Assembly: GCA_026000155.1 (NCBI GenBank)
Contig: BNYG01000023.1
Coordinates: 1-41,499 of the forward strand
DNA from: Bacteroidia bacterium
GTDB taxonomy: Bacteria; Bacteroidota; Bacteroidia; Bacteroidales; Azobacteroidaceae
DNA length: 41,499 nucleotides
Direction: 5' to 3'
In this document: one piece after another, positions 15,027 through 23,208 of the stretch
Layout: each line of letters opens with the position of its first letter
Numbering within the stretch: the stretch's first letter is position 1
Translations under genes and position numbers: made by a program
Notes under the pieces: model-generated
Databases searched by the model: none
Seen by the model: the letters and a program-made list of their open reading frames with translations, nothing else
Told to the model about the DNA's origin: nothing

Positions 15027-16484
15027 TTATTTTGCCGGAATATTTTTCAATAATTCCACCAAAAACGCCCACCACTTTTCCACAGTCGGAATCTCCAGCC
15101 GTTCTTCCGGCGAATGCGCGCCCATGATCGTCGGCCCGCAGGAAATCATATCCAATTTTGGATTTTTTTCCTTGAATAAACCACATTCCAAACCAGCATG
15201 GATGGAAATGATGAGCGGTTTCTTATGGAATAAGCGTTCAAAAACGGCTTCCGAAACATGTAGAATCGCTGAATCCGGATTGGGTTTCCATCCCGGATAA
15301 CCGTCGGAGGATTTGGCTGCCGCACCGGCTAATTTAAATACGGCCGTTACCATATTGGCAGTACTGTTTTTGGCCGAAGCAGTCGAACTCCGTTGACTGG
15401 TGGTCACTACAATTTTATGGTCTTCCTTCATTTTGACGGAAGCCAGATTCGTGGAAGTTTCCACCGTTCCCGGCATATCAAAACTCCAACCCATTACGCC
15501 GTGCGGAAGGGCATAAAGCGCTAAAATCAAATTCGTTCCGGTTTTTGCATCTATGGCATGGGCAGGCGCTGTTGTCGATTGAATATTTAACTGTACTTTC
15601 CGGTCTTCTGCCGGTAATTCAGTCAGGAGGTCTGCTTGCAAAAGATTCAACTGTACGCTGGCTTTTTCTTTCGAGGCAATGGGAATTCCCACCGTAGCGC
15701 TGGCCTCGCGGGCAATGGCATTGTGCAAATTTCCACCGTCAATTTTCGACAGAACAATAGGAGCTTGTTGCGATAGGGCATATAAATAACGCGCCAGAAT
15801 TTTATTGGCGTTACCCAATTCTTTGTGAATATCGCTTCCCGAATGGCCTCCTTTTAAATTGGAAATCTGTACTTCGAACCAAAAATAATCGGGTGGAGCC
15901 GTTTCCAATTGATAGGTAAACGTTCCGATGGTATTTTTTCCGCCGGCGCAACCGACACAAAATTCGCCCCATTCTTCGCTATCCAGATTCAACAAAATAT
16001 CTCCTTGTAAAAAAGCGGGATTCAAGGCATTGGCGCCGGTCAATCCGGTTTCTTCATCGGTTGTAAAAAGGGCAATGATAGGCCCATGCTCTATTTCCTT
16101 GGAAACTAAAATCGCCAAAGCAGCAGCCACTCCAATGCCATCATCGCCTCCTAAGGTTGTGCCTTTCGCCTTTAGCCATTCGCCATCTATATAGGTCTGA
16201 ATGGGATCTGTTTCAAAATTAAATTGGACATCGCTGTTTTTTTCACAAACCATATCCACATGCGATTGTAAAATCACAGTTTGCAACTGTTCTTTCCCGG
16301 GTGTAGCCGGTTTACGGATGATTACGTTGAGCGCTTCGTCTTTTTCCGCTTCCAAACCATGCGCTTTCGCAAAATCAAGTAAAAACGCTACTATTTTTCC
16401 TTCTTTCTTGGAAGGACGCGGAACAGCCGTAATTTGGTCGAACAATCCCCAGATCAAAGAGGGTTTTAAATCTTTTATTTCCAT
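15027..16484 (-). CDS. pepD: Cytosolic beta-alanyl/aminoacyl-histidine dipeptidase (M20 family)
   Basis: PepD is a two-zinc peptidase that cleaves dipeptides, including Xaa-His. The 485-residue protein shows ILQSHVDMVCEKN (metal-binding His and Asp), GDDGIGVAAALAI, TTDEETGLTGA with the catalytic/metal glutamates, and LDSEEWGEFCVGCAGG. The GGHSGSDIHKELGNANKI of the lid domain and a C-terminal IHAGLECG and SCGPTIMGAHSPEE segment complete the standard PepD set. Length is normal. It converges on the exonuclease gene with 21 bases between stops. No secretion signal is seen, so the cytoplasm is expected. Confidence 0.94.
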   Translation of the reverse strand: MEIKDLKPSLIWGLFDQITAVPRPSKKEGKIVAFLLDFAKAHGLEAEKDEALNVIIRKPATPGKEQLQTVILQSHVDMVCEKNSDVQFNFETDPIQTYIDGEWLKAKGTTLGGDDGIGVAAALAILVSKEIEHGPIIALFTTDEETGLTGANALNPAFLQGDILLNLDSEEWGEFCVGCAGGKNTIGTFTYQLETAPPDYFWFEVQISNLKGGHSGSDIHKELGNANKILARYLYALSQQAPIVLSKIDGGNLHNAIAREASATVGIPIASKEKASVQLNLLQADLLTELPAEDRKVQLNIQSTTAPAHAIDAKTGTNLILALYALPHGVMGWSFDMPGTVETSTNLASVKMKEDHKIVVTTSQRSSTASAKNSTANMVTAVFKLAGAAAKSSDGYPGWKPNPDSAILHVSEAVFERLFHKKPLIISIHAGLECGLFKEKNPKLDMISCGPTIMGAHSPEERLEIPTVEKWWAFLVELLKNIPAK

Positions 16485-16586
16485 GATAATTATTTAAGTT
16501 TATATAAAATTCGATTTCAAACGATAAAGAAACAAAAAAAAAATAGATTTATCAAGAAAAATAGATAAAATCACGATAAATTGCCT

Positions 16587-16594
16587 TATATTTG
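16587..16594 (+). promoter_or_regulatory. -7 box of the OmpH-like lipoprotein gene
   Basis: TATATTTG, an exact TAnnTTTG match, 45 bases before the ATG at 16640. No clear -33 box. Confidence 0.5.
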
Positions 16595-16639
16595 TGCTCG
16601 CAAAAAAATTAGAATATTATAAATATTTTTTACAAGTAT

Positions 16640-17242
16640 ATGAAACAGTCTAAACACGCAATTAGTGGAATTTTAGCATTGGTAATGACTATCTTACTTT
16701 TCTCACAATGTAAAGATAAAGCAACGAACACGCCGGGCGAAACGAATACGCCGGATGAAGCCGGTTCACAAGATCTATCCATAGTCTATGTGGATGTAGA
16801 TTCTTTGCTTGTCCACTTTAATTTTTACAACGGATTGGTGAGCGCTTTGGAAGATAAAGCGAGCAAACAAAACAGTTCTATTAAGTCAAGCGCTCAAAAA
16901 TTTGAGAATGAAGTGTTAAGCTTTCAACAAAAAGCGCAAAACAATGCTTTTTTGAGTCAGGAAAGAATGACACAGGAACAAACACGCCTCCAACGGATGC
17001 AGGACGATATTCAACAAAGAGCCGCCCAGATGCAACAGGAATTGGCTTTAGACCAAGCCGTGCTCCAACAGCAACTGTCAGACTCTTTAGTTTTAGGAAT
17101 CAAAGAATTCAATACCCCGAAAAAGTATTCGCTGATACTGACTAAATCCGGTAACAGTATTCTGTATGCCGATAAACAATTTGATATTACCAATGATGTC
17201 ATCGAATTTCTGAACAAACGTTTCAAATCCGAAAAGGAATAA
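16640..17242 (+). CDS. OmpH/Skp-family lipoprotein
   Basis: A lipoprotein signal (hydrophobic stretch then LLFSQC, Cys24) is followed by a low-complexity threonine/proline/glutamate linker. An OmpH/Skp domain comes next: a short strand SIVYVDVDSLL, a long coiled-coil arm rich in glutamine and alanine (about 75-150), and a return part with YSLILTKSGNSILYADKQFD, then ITNDVIEFLNKRF. Skp-type proteins hold unfolded outer-membrane proteins in the periplasm; here the lipid anchor suggests a membrane-bound form. Length 200 residues. It is monocistronic with its own -7 box (16587-16594) and terminator (17264-17297). Confidence 0.85.
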   Translation: MKQSKHAISGILALVMTILLFSQCKDKATNTPGETNTPDEAGSQDLSIVYVDVDSLLVHFNFYNGLVSALEDKASKQNSSIKSSAQKFENEVLSFQQKAQNNAFLSQERMTQEQTRLQRMQDDIQQRAAQMQQELALDQAVLQQQLSDSLVLGIKEFNTPKKYSLILTKSGNSILYADKQFDITNDVIEFLNKRFKSEKE

Positions 17243-17263
17243 GCAGATTTTTGTCATAATTTC

Positions 17264-17297
17264 AAAAGGGTATCCGAAAGTTCCGGTACCCTTTTTT
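17264..17297 (+). terminator. Rho-independent terminator after the OmpH-like gene
   Basis: AAAAGGGTA pairs with TACCCTTTT around a CCGAAAGTTCCGG middle and is followed by a T-run. Confidence 0.8.
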
Positions 17298-17298
17298 A

Positions 17299-17330
17299 TT
17301 TGTGATTTTGATACATTTTACTTATTTTTG
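17299..17330 (+). promoter_or_regulatory. Promoter of the hybrid two-component regulator
   Basis: TTTG (17299-17302), a 20-base spacer and TATTTTTG (17323-17330) match the Bacteroidota consensus, 31 bases before the chosen ATG. Confidence 0.6.
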
Positions 17331-17361
17331 TATCCATCTTATACGGTTTGATACAAATAGA

Positions 17362-20300
17362 ATGAAAAACAGCCTGTTTATTTTACTTTTTTTAACAATC
17401 TGTTGCTCGACTCTTTATGCAGAGAAAATTCAGATATGGACTCCGAATGAAGGTCTTTCCAACAGCCATATATCCCAGATTTACCAGGATTCACAAGGTT
17501 ACATCTGGATTGCCACCGAAAACGGATTGAATAAATTCAACGGTTACAATTTTACGGTTTACAGCCAACAACCCAATGACTCCACTTCCCTTCAGGGAAA
17601 TTATGTCTATTCCGTATTGGAAGACAGCCGAGGGACATTCTGGGTAGGCTCTATCGGCGGATTGTTGCAATACGACCGGGAAAAGGACAATTTCCGCCCG
17701 ATTCGTATTCAAAGCAGCGAACCTTTCTATCTGAACCGGGTGACCTGGATTTTAGAGGATCAAAAAGGAAATATCTGGGTATCGTATTACGGTAACGGCA
17801 TTATCTGTTTGGATGCGGAAACGATGAAACCGGTTTTCTACAATAAAAAAAACAGTGAAATAGCCGATGACAATATTGATTGCGCCTACGAAGACAGTTT
17901 TGGTAATTTATGGCTGGGCACGCATGAAAACGGCGTTTACCTGTTTAATCCGGAAAATCAATCGGTACAACATTTTCAATACCGGCCGGGTATTCCGGGA
18001 AGTCTGAACGACAACCGGGTATTTTCGATTTGTGAAGATGCTTTCGGTCGTGTGTTAATCGGGACATTGGGCGGCGGAGTCAATATCTATGACCGACCTT
18101 CCCAAACGTTTACTGCCTTGAGAACAGGAAATTCCGAAACGGAAAACCAGATTTTTTCCATGGCTTTGGATAAAAAAGGAGATGTATGGCTGGGAACAGA
18201 CGGCGCAGGAATTGTACGTTACGATCCGTCCTGCAAGAAACTGCCGGTGATTGATCCGGGTTCGGAGTTGTACGACCTGACGAAAACCAAAGTGCATCAT
18301 CTTTTTGAGGATAAACAGGGGAATATGTGGGTGGCGCTCTACCAGAAAGGCATCTTATTTATTCCTGCCAAAGGAAATAATTTTCAGAATTACGGCTTCA
18401 ATCCTTTTGATCCGCAACGAAGTATAGGCACTCATTGTGTCATTTCGGTGTTGGAAGACAGTTATAATACTATCTGGATCGGAACGGATGGCGATGGATT
18501 ATATAAGGTCAACAGTTCTAATCAGAAGATCGAACATCTTTCGGCGGCCACTACCAAAGGATTTCCCAGCAATGTCATCACAGCTCTATTTGAAGACAAG
18601 GACAAAAATGTATGGATAGGAACCTACGTTAACGGTATTTTCCGGTATAACCGGAAGACACAAAGTTTCGATTCGTATTATAATACCAACACTCCCAATA
18701 AGTTAAGCTTCGACCATATCTCCGCTTTTGTTCAGGATAAAGCCGGGATCTTGTGGATTGCAACCGATGGCGGCGGATTAAACAGCTTCGATCCGGAAAC
18801 CAAACAAATTAATTATTATAAAGCCGGCTCCGGAAATGCAAAAGAATATCAACTATCCAGTAATTGGGTATATACCTTGCACATAGATAAAGAGAATAAA
18901 ATATGGGTGGGAACGTACAGCGGCGTGAATTTGTTTGATCCGGAAACAAAAACCTTTTCCAATTCCAACTTGCAGAATAGTATTTTGAATGCAAAACTCA
19001 TTTATACGATTAATGAAGATTACCGGGGAAATATTTGGTTGGGCGGTTTTTCCGGCCTGTATTGCATGGATAAAAAAACCGGACAAATTACGCAACGAAC
19101 GACTTTGGACGGACTTCCCGACAATATGATCAACGGAATTGAGGAAGACGACGAACATGACTTGTGGTTAAGCACCGGAAACGGCTTGTGCCGGTATGAT
19201 CCCGAAAAAAACAGTTACCTGAATTTTTATGCCAAAGACGGCATACAGAGCAATGAATTTCGCCGGGGAAGTCATTACAAAGGAACAAATAACCGTTTGT
19301 ATTTTGGCGGAATCAATGGCCTGACCGGTTTTATTCCTTCTCATTTTACGCAAGACCATTCCTTGCTGCATCTGGCTTTTACCGATTTGTTGATATACAA
19401 CGAACAGGTGCAGGTGGGGAAATCTTCCGTCCTCGAAAAATCCTTGGACGAATCGGAAAGCATTCACCTGAAATACAATCAACGCAGTTTTACATTCCGG
19501 TTTGCAGCCATTGAATACGGTATCCCGCAGCGGGTGCTGTATTACACGCAAATGGAAAATTTTGACAAATATTGGCGTTTGACAAACAATCCGAACCGGA
19601 GTATTACCTATACCAATTTAAATCCGGGTAAATATATTTTCAAAATAAAAGCGACCTTGGACGGCATCAACTTCCTCGAAAGGGAAGTAAAAGTGATTAT
19701 CGAACCGCCCTTCTGGTTAAGTATCTGGGCGAAAATTAGTTACGTAATACTCATTCTGCTTGTCGGCTATTTCATCTATTTATATTTGGACAACCGGATA
19801 GAACAGCGGCGAATCTTAATGGAAAAAGAACAGCAAAAGCAGTTGTCCGAAAGCAAACTCCAGTTTTTCACCGATATTTCCCATGAAATACGCACGCCCT
19901 TGACGCTGATTCTCGGTCCGATTGAAAAATTGGAAGAAGAAACCCAAGACGAAAAAACGCTTTCCATCTATAAAATCATTCACCAGAATGCCTTGCGTAT
20001 TCTTCGCTTAGTCAATCAATTAATGGATCTACGCGCGGTAGATAAAGGGAAACTGAAATTGAAAGTGGAAGCAACCTTCCTGGAAGAATTTGTGAACAAG
20101 ATCATGGATTCGTTCCGGGAATTAGCAACGACCAAACAAATTGATTTTAATTTAATCCTCGAAAATACGCTCCCTGAAATTTATATCGACCGGGATTGCT
20201 TGGATAAAGTGATTTTCAATTTGCTGTCCAATGCGTTCAAATTCACAAATAAAGGCGGTAGTATCACTGTTTTTATAGGAATCAAGGGCGGGCAAGTGGA

Positions 20301-21429
20301 AATAAGCGTCGAAGATACCGGAATCGGTATTGCGAAAGAATATCAAGCGCATATTTTCGACCGTTTCTATCAGGTACGCGATGGAAAAGTCAATACGAAG
20401 ATGGGAACCGGCATCGGTTTGCACCTGTCTAAAATGATGATCGAACTGCATCATGGCGAAATATCCGTTGAAAGTGAACCCGATAAAGGCTGTAAATTCG
20501 TCATTTACCTGCCTTTGGATAAAGAAGAATATAAACCGGAAGAATTTGGCGTTACCAATGGGGACGCTACGGCCATGATGGTTCAGCCGTCTTTCCAATT
20601 GGAAGAAGCAGAGGTAAATGAGGAAAATAACGGAAAAAAGACAAAAACAGCTACCGGCAAGGGCGCTCAATCGGTCTTATTAGTAGAGGACGATGTGGAT
20701 ATCCTGAATTATATTGATTCCGAATTAGCGTCCAAATACATCATTTATAAAGCAAATAACGGAAAAGAAGGATTAAATAAAGCTTTGAAATATATTCCGG
20801 ATGTCATTGTCAGTGATATTGTTATGCCCGAAATGGATGGTTTGACTTTGTGCAAATTGCTGAAAGCAAACGATAAAACCTGTCACATTCCGATTATCTT
20901 ATTGACTGCCAAAACCAATGTGGAACAACGAATCGAAGGAATTGAGATGGGTGCGGATTCATATATTCCCAAACCTTTCAATTTGAAGCATTTGGAAACA
21001 AGGATTGAAAAATTAATTGAACTGAGACGGAAGTTGAAAGGCAAATACGGAACGGATAAACTGGGCGAAGAATCCAATATAAAAGTGCTTTCGTCCGATG
21101 AAAAATTACTCCAGAAATTTAATGAGAAGTTGCGGGAACAAATCAGCAATCCGGATTTAAGCGTTGAATCGCTCAGTAAAGATTTGGGAATCAGCCGCGT
21201 ACATCTGAACCGCCGCTTAAAGATTATTACCAATGAATCGCCCGGAAATTATATCCGCAATTTCCGCTTGAAACAGGCAGCGCTATTACTAACCGGCAAA
21301 AAAATGTCGATAGCCGAAGTCGCCTATGCAGTCGGATTTTCTTCACACGCCTACTTCAGCAATATATTTAAAGAACATTTCGGGATCTCGCCTTCGGAAT
21401 ATGCGGAAACGAATAATCCGGAGAAATGA
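17362..21429 (+). CDS. Hybrid two-component system sensor/regulator (HTCS)
   Basis: All parts of a two-component system are in one inner-membrane protein of 1355 residues. The start at 17362 gives a signal peptide (MKNSLFILLFLTICCSTLYA); the longer frame from 17302 would run through the promoter. In order: a periplasmic Reg_prop propeller with repeated D-x-x-G-x-x-W-I/V/L-G-T motifs (to about 690), a Y_Y_Y domain (about 700-775), one membrane helix (about 788-812), HisKA with His841 in DISHEIRTPL, and HATPase_c (LLSNAFKFTNKGG, EDTGIGI, GTGIGLHLSK). A receiver with Asp1152 (VSDIVMPEMDG) and an AraC-type double HTH near the end follow. HTCSs usually sense glycans and switch on a neighbouring susC/susD locus. 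None is here, so the target genes are unknown. Confidence 0.95.
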   Translation: MKNSLFILLFLTICCSTLYAEKIQIWTPNEGLSNSHISQIYQDSQGYIWIATENGLNKFNGYNFTVYSQQPNDSTSLQGNYVYSVLEDSRGTFWVGSIGGLLQYDREKDNFRPIRIQSSEPFYLNRVTWILEDQKGNIWVSYYGNGIICLDAETMKPVFYNKKNSEIADDNIDCAYEDSFGNLWLGTHENGVYLFNPENQSVQHFQYRPGIPGSLNDNRVFSICEDAFGRVLIGTLGGGVNIYDRPSQTFTALRTGNSETENQIFSMALDKKGDVWLGTDGAGIVRYDPSCKKLPVIDPGSELYDLTKTKVHHLFEDKQGNMWVALYQKGILFIPAKGNNFQNYGFNPFDPQRSIGTHCVISVLEDSYNTIWIGTDGDGLYKVNSSNQKIEHLSAATTKGFPSNVITALFEDKDKNVWIGTYVNGIFRYNRKTQSFDSYYNTNTPNKLSFDHISAFVQDKAGILWIATDGGGLNSFDPETKQINYYKAGSGNAKEYQLSSNWVYTLHIDKENKIWVGTYSGVNLFDPETKTFSNSNLQNSILNAKLIYTINEDYRGNIWLGGFSGLYCMDKKTGQITQRTTLDGLPDNMINGIEEDDEHDLWLSTGNGLCRYDPEKNSYLNFYAKDGIQSNEFRRGSHYKGTNNRLYFGGINGLTGFIPSHFTQDHSLLHLAFTDLLIYNEQVQVGKSSVLEKSLDESESIHLKYNQRSFTFRFAAIEYGIPQRVLYYTQMENFDKYWRLTNNPNRSITYTNLNPGKYIFKIKATLDGINFLEREVKVIIEPPFWLSIWAKISYVILILLVGYFIYLYLDNRIEQRRILMEKEQQKQLSESKLQFFTDISHEIRTPLTLILGPIEKLEEETQDEKTLSIYKIIHQNALRILRLVNQLMDLRAVDKGKLKLKVEATFLEEFVNKIMDSFRELATTKQIDFNLILENTLPEIYIDRDCLDKVIFNLLSNAFKFTNKGGSITVFIGIKGGQVEISVEDTGIGIAKEYQAHIFDRFYQVRDGKVNTKMGTGIGLHLSKMMIELHHGEISVESEPDKGCKFVIYLPLDKEEYKPEEFGVTNGDATAMMVQPSFQLEEAEVNEENNGKKTKTATGKGAQSVLLVEDDVDILNYIDSELASKYIIYKANNGKEGLNKALKYIPDVIVSDIVMPEMDGLTLCKLLKANDKTCHIPIILLTAKTNVEQRIEGIEMGADSYIPKPFNLKHLETRIEKLIELRRKLKGKYGTDKLGEESNIKVLSSDEKLLQKFNEKLREQISNPDLSVESLSKDLGISRVHLNRRLKIITNESPGNYIRNFRLKQAALLLTGKKMSIAEVAYAVGFSSHAYFSNIFKEHFGISPSEYAETNNPEK

Positions 21430-21640
21430 AAATGTCTCTCGATTGGAGCCGTTTCAAGACGAAAAAACAGGCAAATACGGTTTCCGCAACAAAGAAACCG
21501 GCGAAATTGTAGTTGCGCCCGAATATCGGTATGTTAGCGATTTTTCTTACAGATATGGGCAATATATGGCAATTCTTGGCGAACACCTGTATCTGACGCT
21601 TGACGGAAAAATACACGCATTTTCGCCTGATGAAATTTAA
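21401..21640 (+). CDS. Short WG-repeat-like protein, upstream copy (possibly truncated)
   Basis: The recognisable part is LEPFQDEKTGKYGFRNKETG, then EIVVAPEYRYVSDFSYRYGQ and LYLTLDGKIHAFSPDEI. It is clearly paralogous to the 74-residue protein at 22849 and resembles a single WG (KWG) repeat, a beta-hairpin motif of unknown function. No ATG lies directly before the conserved part; the nearest in frame is at 21401 inside the 3' end of the regulator gene. The true start may thus be lost. DNA similarity to the second copy continues past the stop (TGATGAAATTTAAAAACT). The two copies flank the Fic gene. Confidence 0.55.
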   Translation: MRKRIIRRNENVSRLEPFQDEKTGKYGFRNKETGEIVVAPEYRYVSDFSYRYGQYMAILGEHLYLTLDGKIHAFSPDEI

Positions 21641-21680
21641 AAACTAAAAAATATGACAATATGGAAAAATCAAAAACATA

Positions 21681-21773
21681 GTATCACATTCGTATATTAC
21701 CGTATCAAATCGTATCAAAAATGATTTTGTCGTTGCGTATTATTTTCGTATCTTTGCGGCTCAAATCGTATCA
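21681..21773 (+). promoter_or_regulatory. Fic promoter with phased CGTATCAAA repeats
   Basis: TTTG (21726-21729) and TATCTTTG (21749-21756), with a 19-base spacer, form an exact promoter. Copies of a (C)GTATCAAA-type word begin at 21681, 21691, 21701 and 21711 (10-base steps), and again at 21736, 21747 and 21767, around and inside the promoter. This is the layout of a cooperative repressor site; the winged-helix end of the Fic protein is a possible ligand (inference). Confidence 0.65.
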
Positions 21774-21788
21774 TTTAATTTGTAAATA

Positions 21789-22829
21789 ATGGACAATCAA
21801 GTGTATAATTTTCGCTTGCAGGTGGATTGGAAACTGATAAATCTTATCAGCGAAATCGACCGTTTCGATTCGGAATGGACTGCCGTTGAACGCCGCGAAG
21901 GGCAAAGTTTGAAACAACTCAAAACCATTGCTACCATTCGCAGCGTGGGCGCGTCAAACCGCATTGAAGGCAACCGAATGACCGACGAGGAAGTTGATGT
22001 TTTATTGAAAAACATTGATATTACGAAACTTACCGACCGCGACAAACAGGAAGTTGCAGGTTATTTCGATACGCTTGATGTGATTTCCGAAAATTACGAA
22101 AACGTTGATATTTCGGAAAGCAATATCAAAAATCTGCACAATATTTTAATGAAATACAGCGACAAAGACCGCTGGCACAAAGGCAATTACAAGCAGCACA
22201 ACAACGCTGTTGAAGCGACTTTTCCCAATGGCGAGCGGCAAATTATTTTCCAAACCACCGAAGCAGGGTTTGCTACCGACGATGCAGTACGCTCACTTGT
22301 GGCGTGGTATAACGCTGAAAAAGAGGTGCATACGCTTGTAAAGTGTGCAAGTTTTGTGTATGAATTTTTGAGCGTTCACCCTTTTCAAGACGGAAACGGG
22401 CGGTTAAGCCGTTTATTTTCAACGCTTTTGTTACTGAAAAACGGTTACAAATGGATTCAGTACGTCAGTTTTGAACACGAGATAGAAAGCCGCAAATCGG
22501 AGTATTATCAGGCATTGCGGGCGTGTCAGGCGCAACGACCGAACGAAGACGTTACGGTTTGGGTACAGTTTTTTCTGAATTGTTTGCGCAATATTCAAAA
22601 ACAACTGATGAAAAAACTCGAACAAAGCGGCATTGAAACGCAACTTTCGCCGCGCGAAAAAGCAATTTTGACATTGATTTCCAATTATGCAGGCATAAAA
22701 TCGGGCGAAATAGCCGAAAAATTGGCAATTCCCAACCCGACAGTAAAGCGCATTTTGGCAGAACTGCAAACCAAAAATTTGATAGAAAAATTCGGCAACG
22801 GGCGCAATACCGCTTATTCAAAAAAATAA
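21789..22829 (+). CDS. Fic-domain AMP-transferase with C-terminal winged helix
   Basis: Fic proteins attach AMP (or another nucleotide part) to hydroxyl groups of target proteins. The core motif HPFQDGNGR begins at His197 and is complete. An N-terminal inhibitory motif SNRIEG (Ser56-Gly61; S/T-x-x-x-E-G/N) marks a self-inhibited class II enzyme. The C-terminal part (about 288-345: LSPREKAILTLIS, SGEIAEKLAIPNPTVKRILA) is a winged helix-turn-helix like those of the SO4266/DUF4172-type family. It has its own repeat-rich promoter, lies between two copies of a short WG-like gene and is followed 19 bases later by the second of them. Target unknown; autorepression through the winged helix is a reasonable guess. 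Confidence 0.92.
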   Translation: MDNQVYNFRLQVDWKLINLISEIDRFDSEWTAVERREGQSLKQLKTIATIRSVGASNRIEGNRMTDEEVDVLLKNIDITKLTDRDKQEVAGYFDTLDVISENYENVDISESNIKNLHNILMKYSDKDRWHKGNYKQHNNAVEATFPNGERQIIFQTTEAGFATDDAVRSLVAWYNAEKEVHTLVKCASFVYEFLSVHPFQDGNGRLSRLFSTLLLLKNGYKWIQYVSFEHEIESRKSEYYQALRACQAQRPNEDVTVWVQFFLNCLRNIQKQLMKKLEQSGIETQLSPREKAILTLISNYAGIKSGEIAEKLAIPNPTVKRILAELQTKNLIEKFGNGRNTAYSKK

Positions 22830-22848
22830 TCAATAAAATCAAAATAAT

Positions 22849-23073
22849 ATGGAAAAACCGGATATACTTTTTGAGCCGTTTCAAGAGGAAACCACAGGCA
22901 AATACGGTTTTCGCCACAAGGAAACCGGCGAAGTTGTAGTTGCACCCGAATATCGCGAAGACGATGTCAGTGAATTTCTTTATTATCGCGGCAGATATGT
23001 GGCGTTTCTTGGCGAACACCTGTATCTTACGCTTGACGGCAAAATAAATGCTTGGTCGCCTGATGAAATTTAA
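22849..23073 (+). CDS. Short WG-repeat-like protein, downstream copy
   Basis: The 74-residue protein MEKPDILFEPFQEETTGKYG continues as FRHKETGEVVVAPEYRED and ends with GEHLYLTLDGKINAWSPDEI. It shares most residues with the frame at 21401-21640. The K-Y-G-F-x-x-K-x-T-G-x-V-V-x-P-x-Y pattern is that of one WG repeat. No signal peptide or membrane segment is seen. It begins 19 bases after the Fic stop, so the two are probably cotranscribed. Function unknown; constant partnership with Fic or ATPase modules would hint at an accessory or immunity part. Confidence 0.65.
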   Translation: MEKPDILFEPFQEETTGKYGFRHKETGEVVVAPEYREDDVSEFLYYRGRYVAFLGEHLYLTLDGKINAWSPDEI

Positions 23074-23107
23074 AAACTGAAAAATATGAGTAGCAGAAAC
23101 AATATTT

Positions 23108-23201
23108 CTCGATTTATACCGTCAAATTGAAACATTTTTTCTCAATTTATACCGTCAAATCGAAACAAAATTTGTATCTTTGCACCGTCAAATTAAAACA
23201 T
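23108..23201 (+). promoter_or_regulatory. Promoter with three ACCGTCAAAT repeats at 33-base steps
   Basis: ACCGTCAAAT occurs at 23118-23127, 23151-23160 and 23184-23193, exactly 33 bases (about three helical turns) apart. The first two lie in a longer 28-base repeat beginning CTCRATTTATACCG. The -7 box TATCTTTG is at 23175-23182, just before the third repeat, so a bound protein would cover the promoter. The downstream gene is the DUF4143 ATPase at 23209. Confidence 0.7.
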
Positions 23202-23208
23202 TAGTATT

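Noticed and set aside
23108..23201. Regularly spaced repeats resembling a short CRISPR array
   Set aside because: Only three words; the third is partial, intervals hold a promoter rather than spacers, and no cas gene is near. A promoter-overlapping operator fits better.
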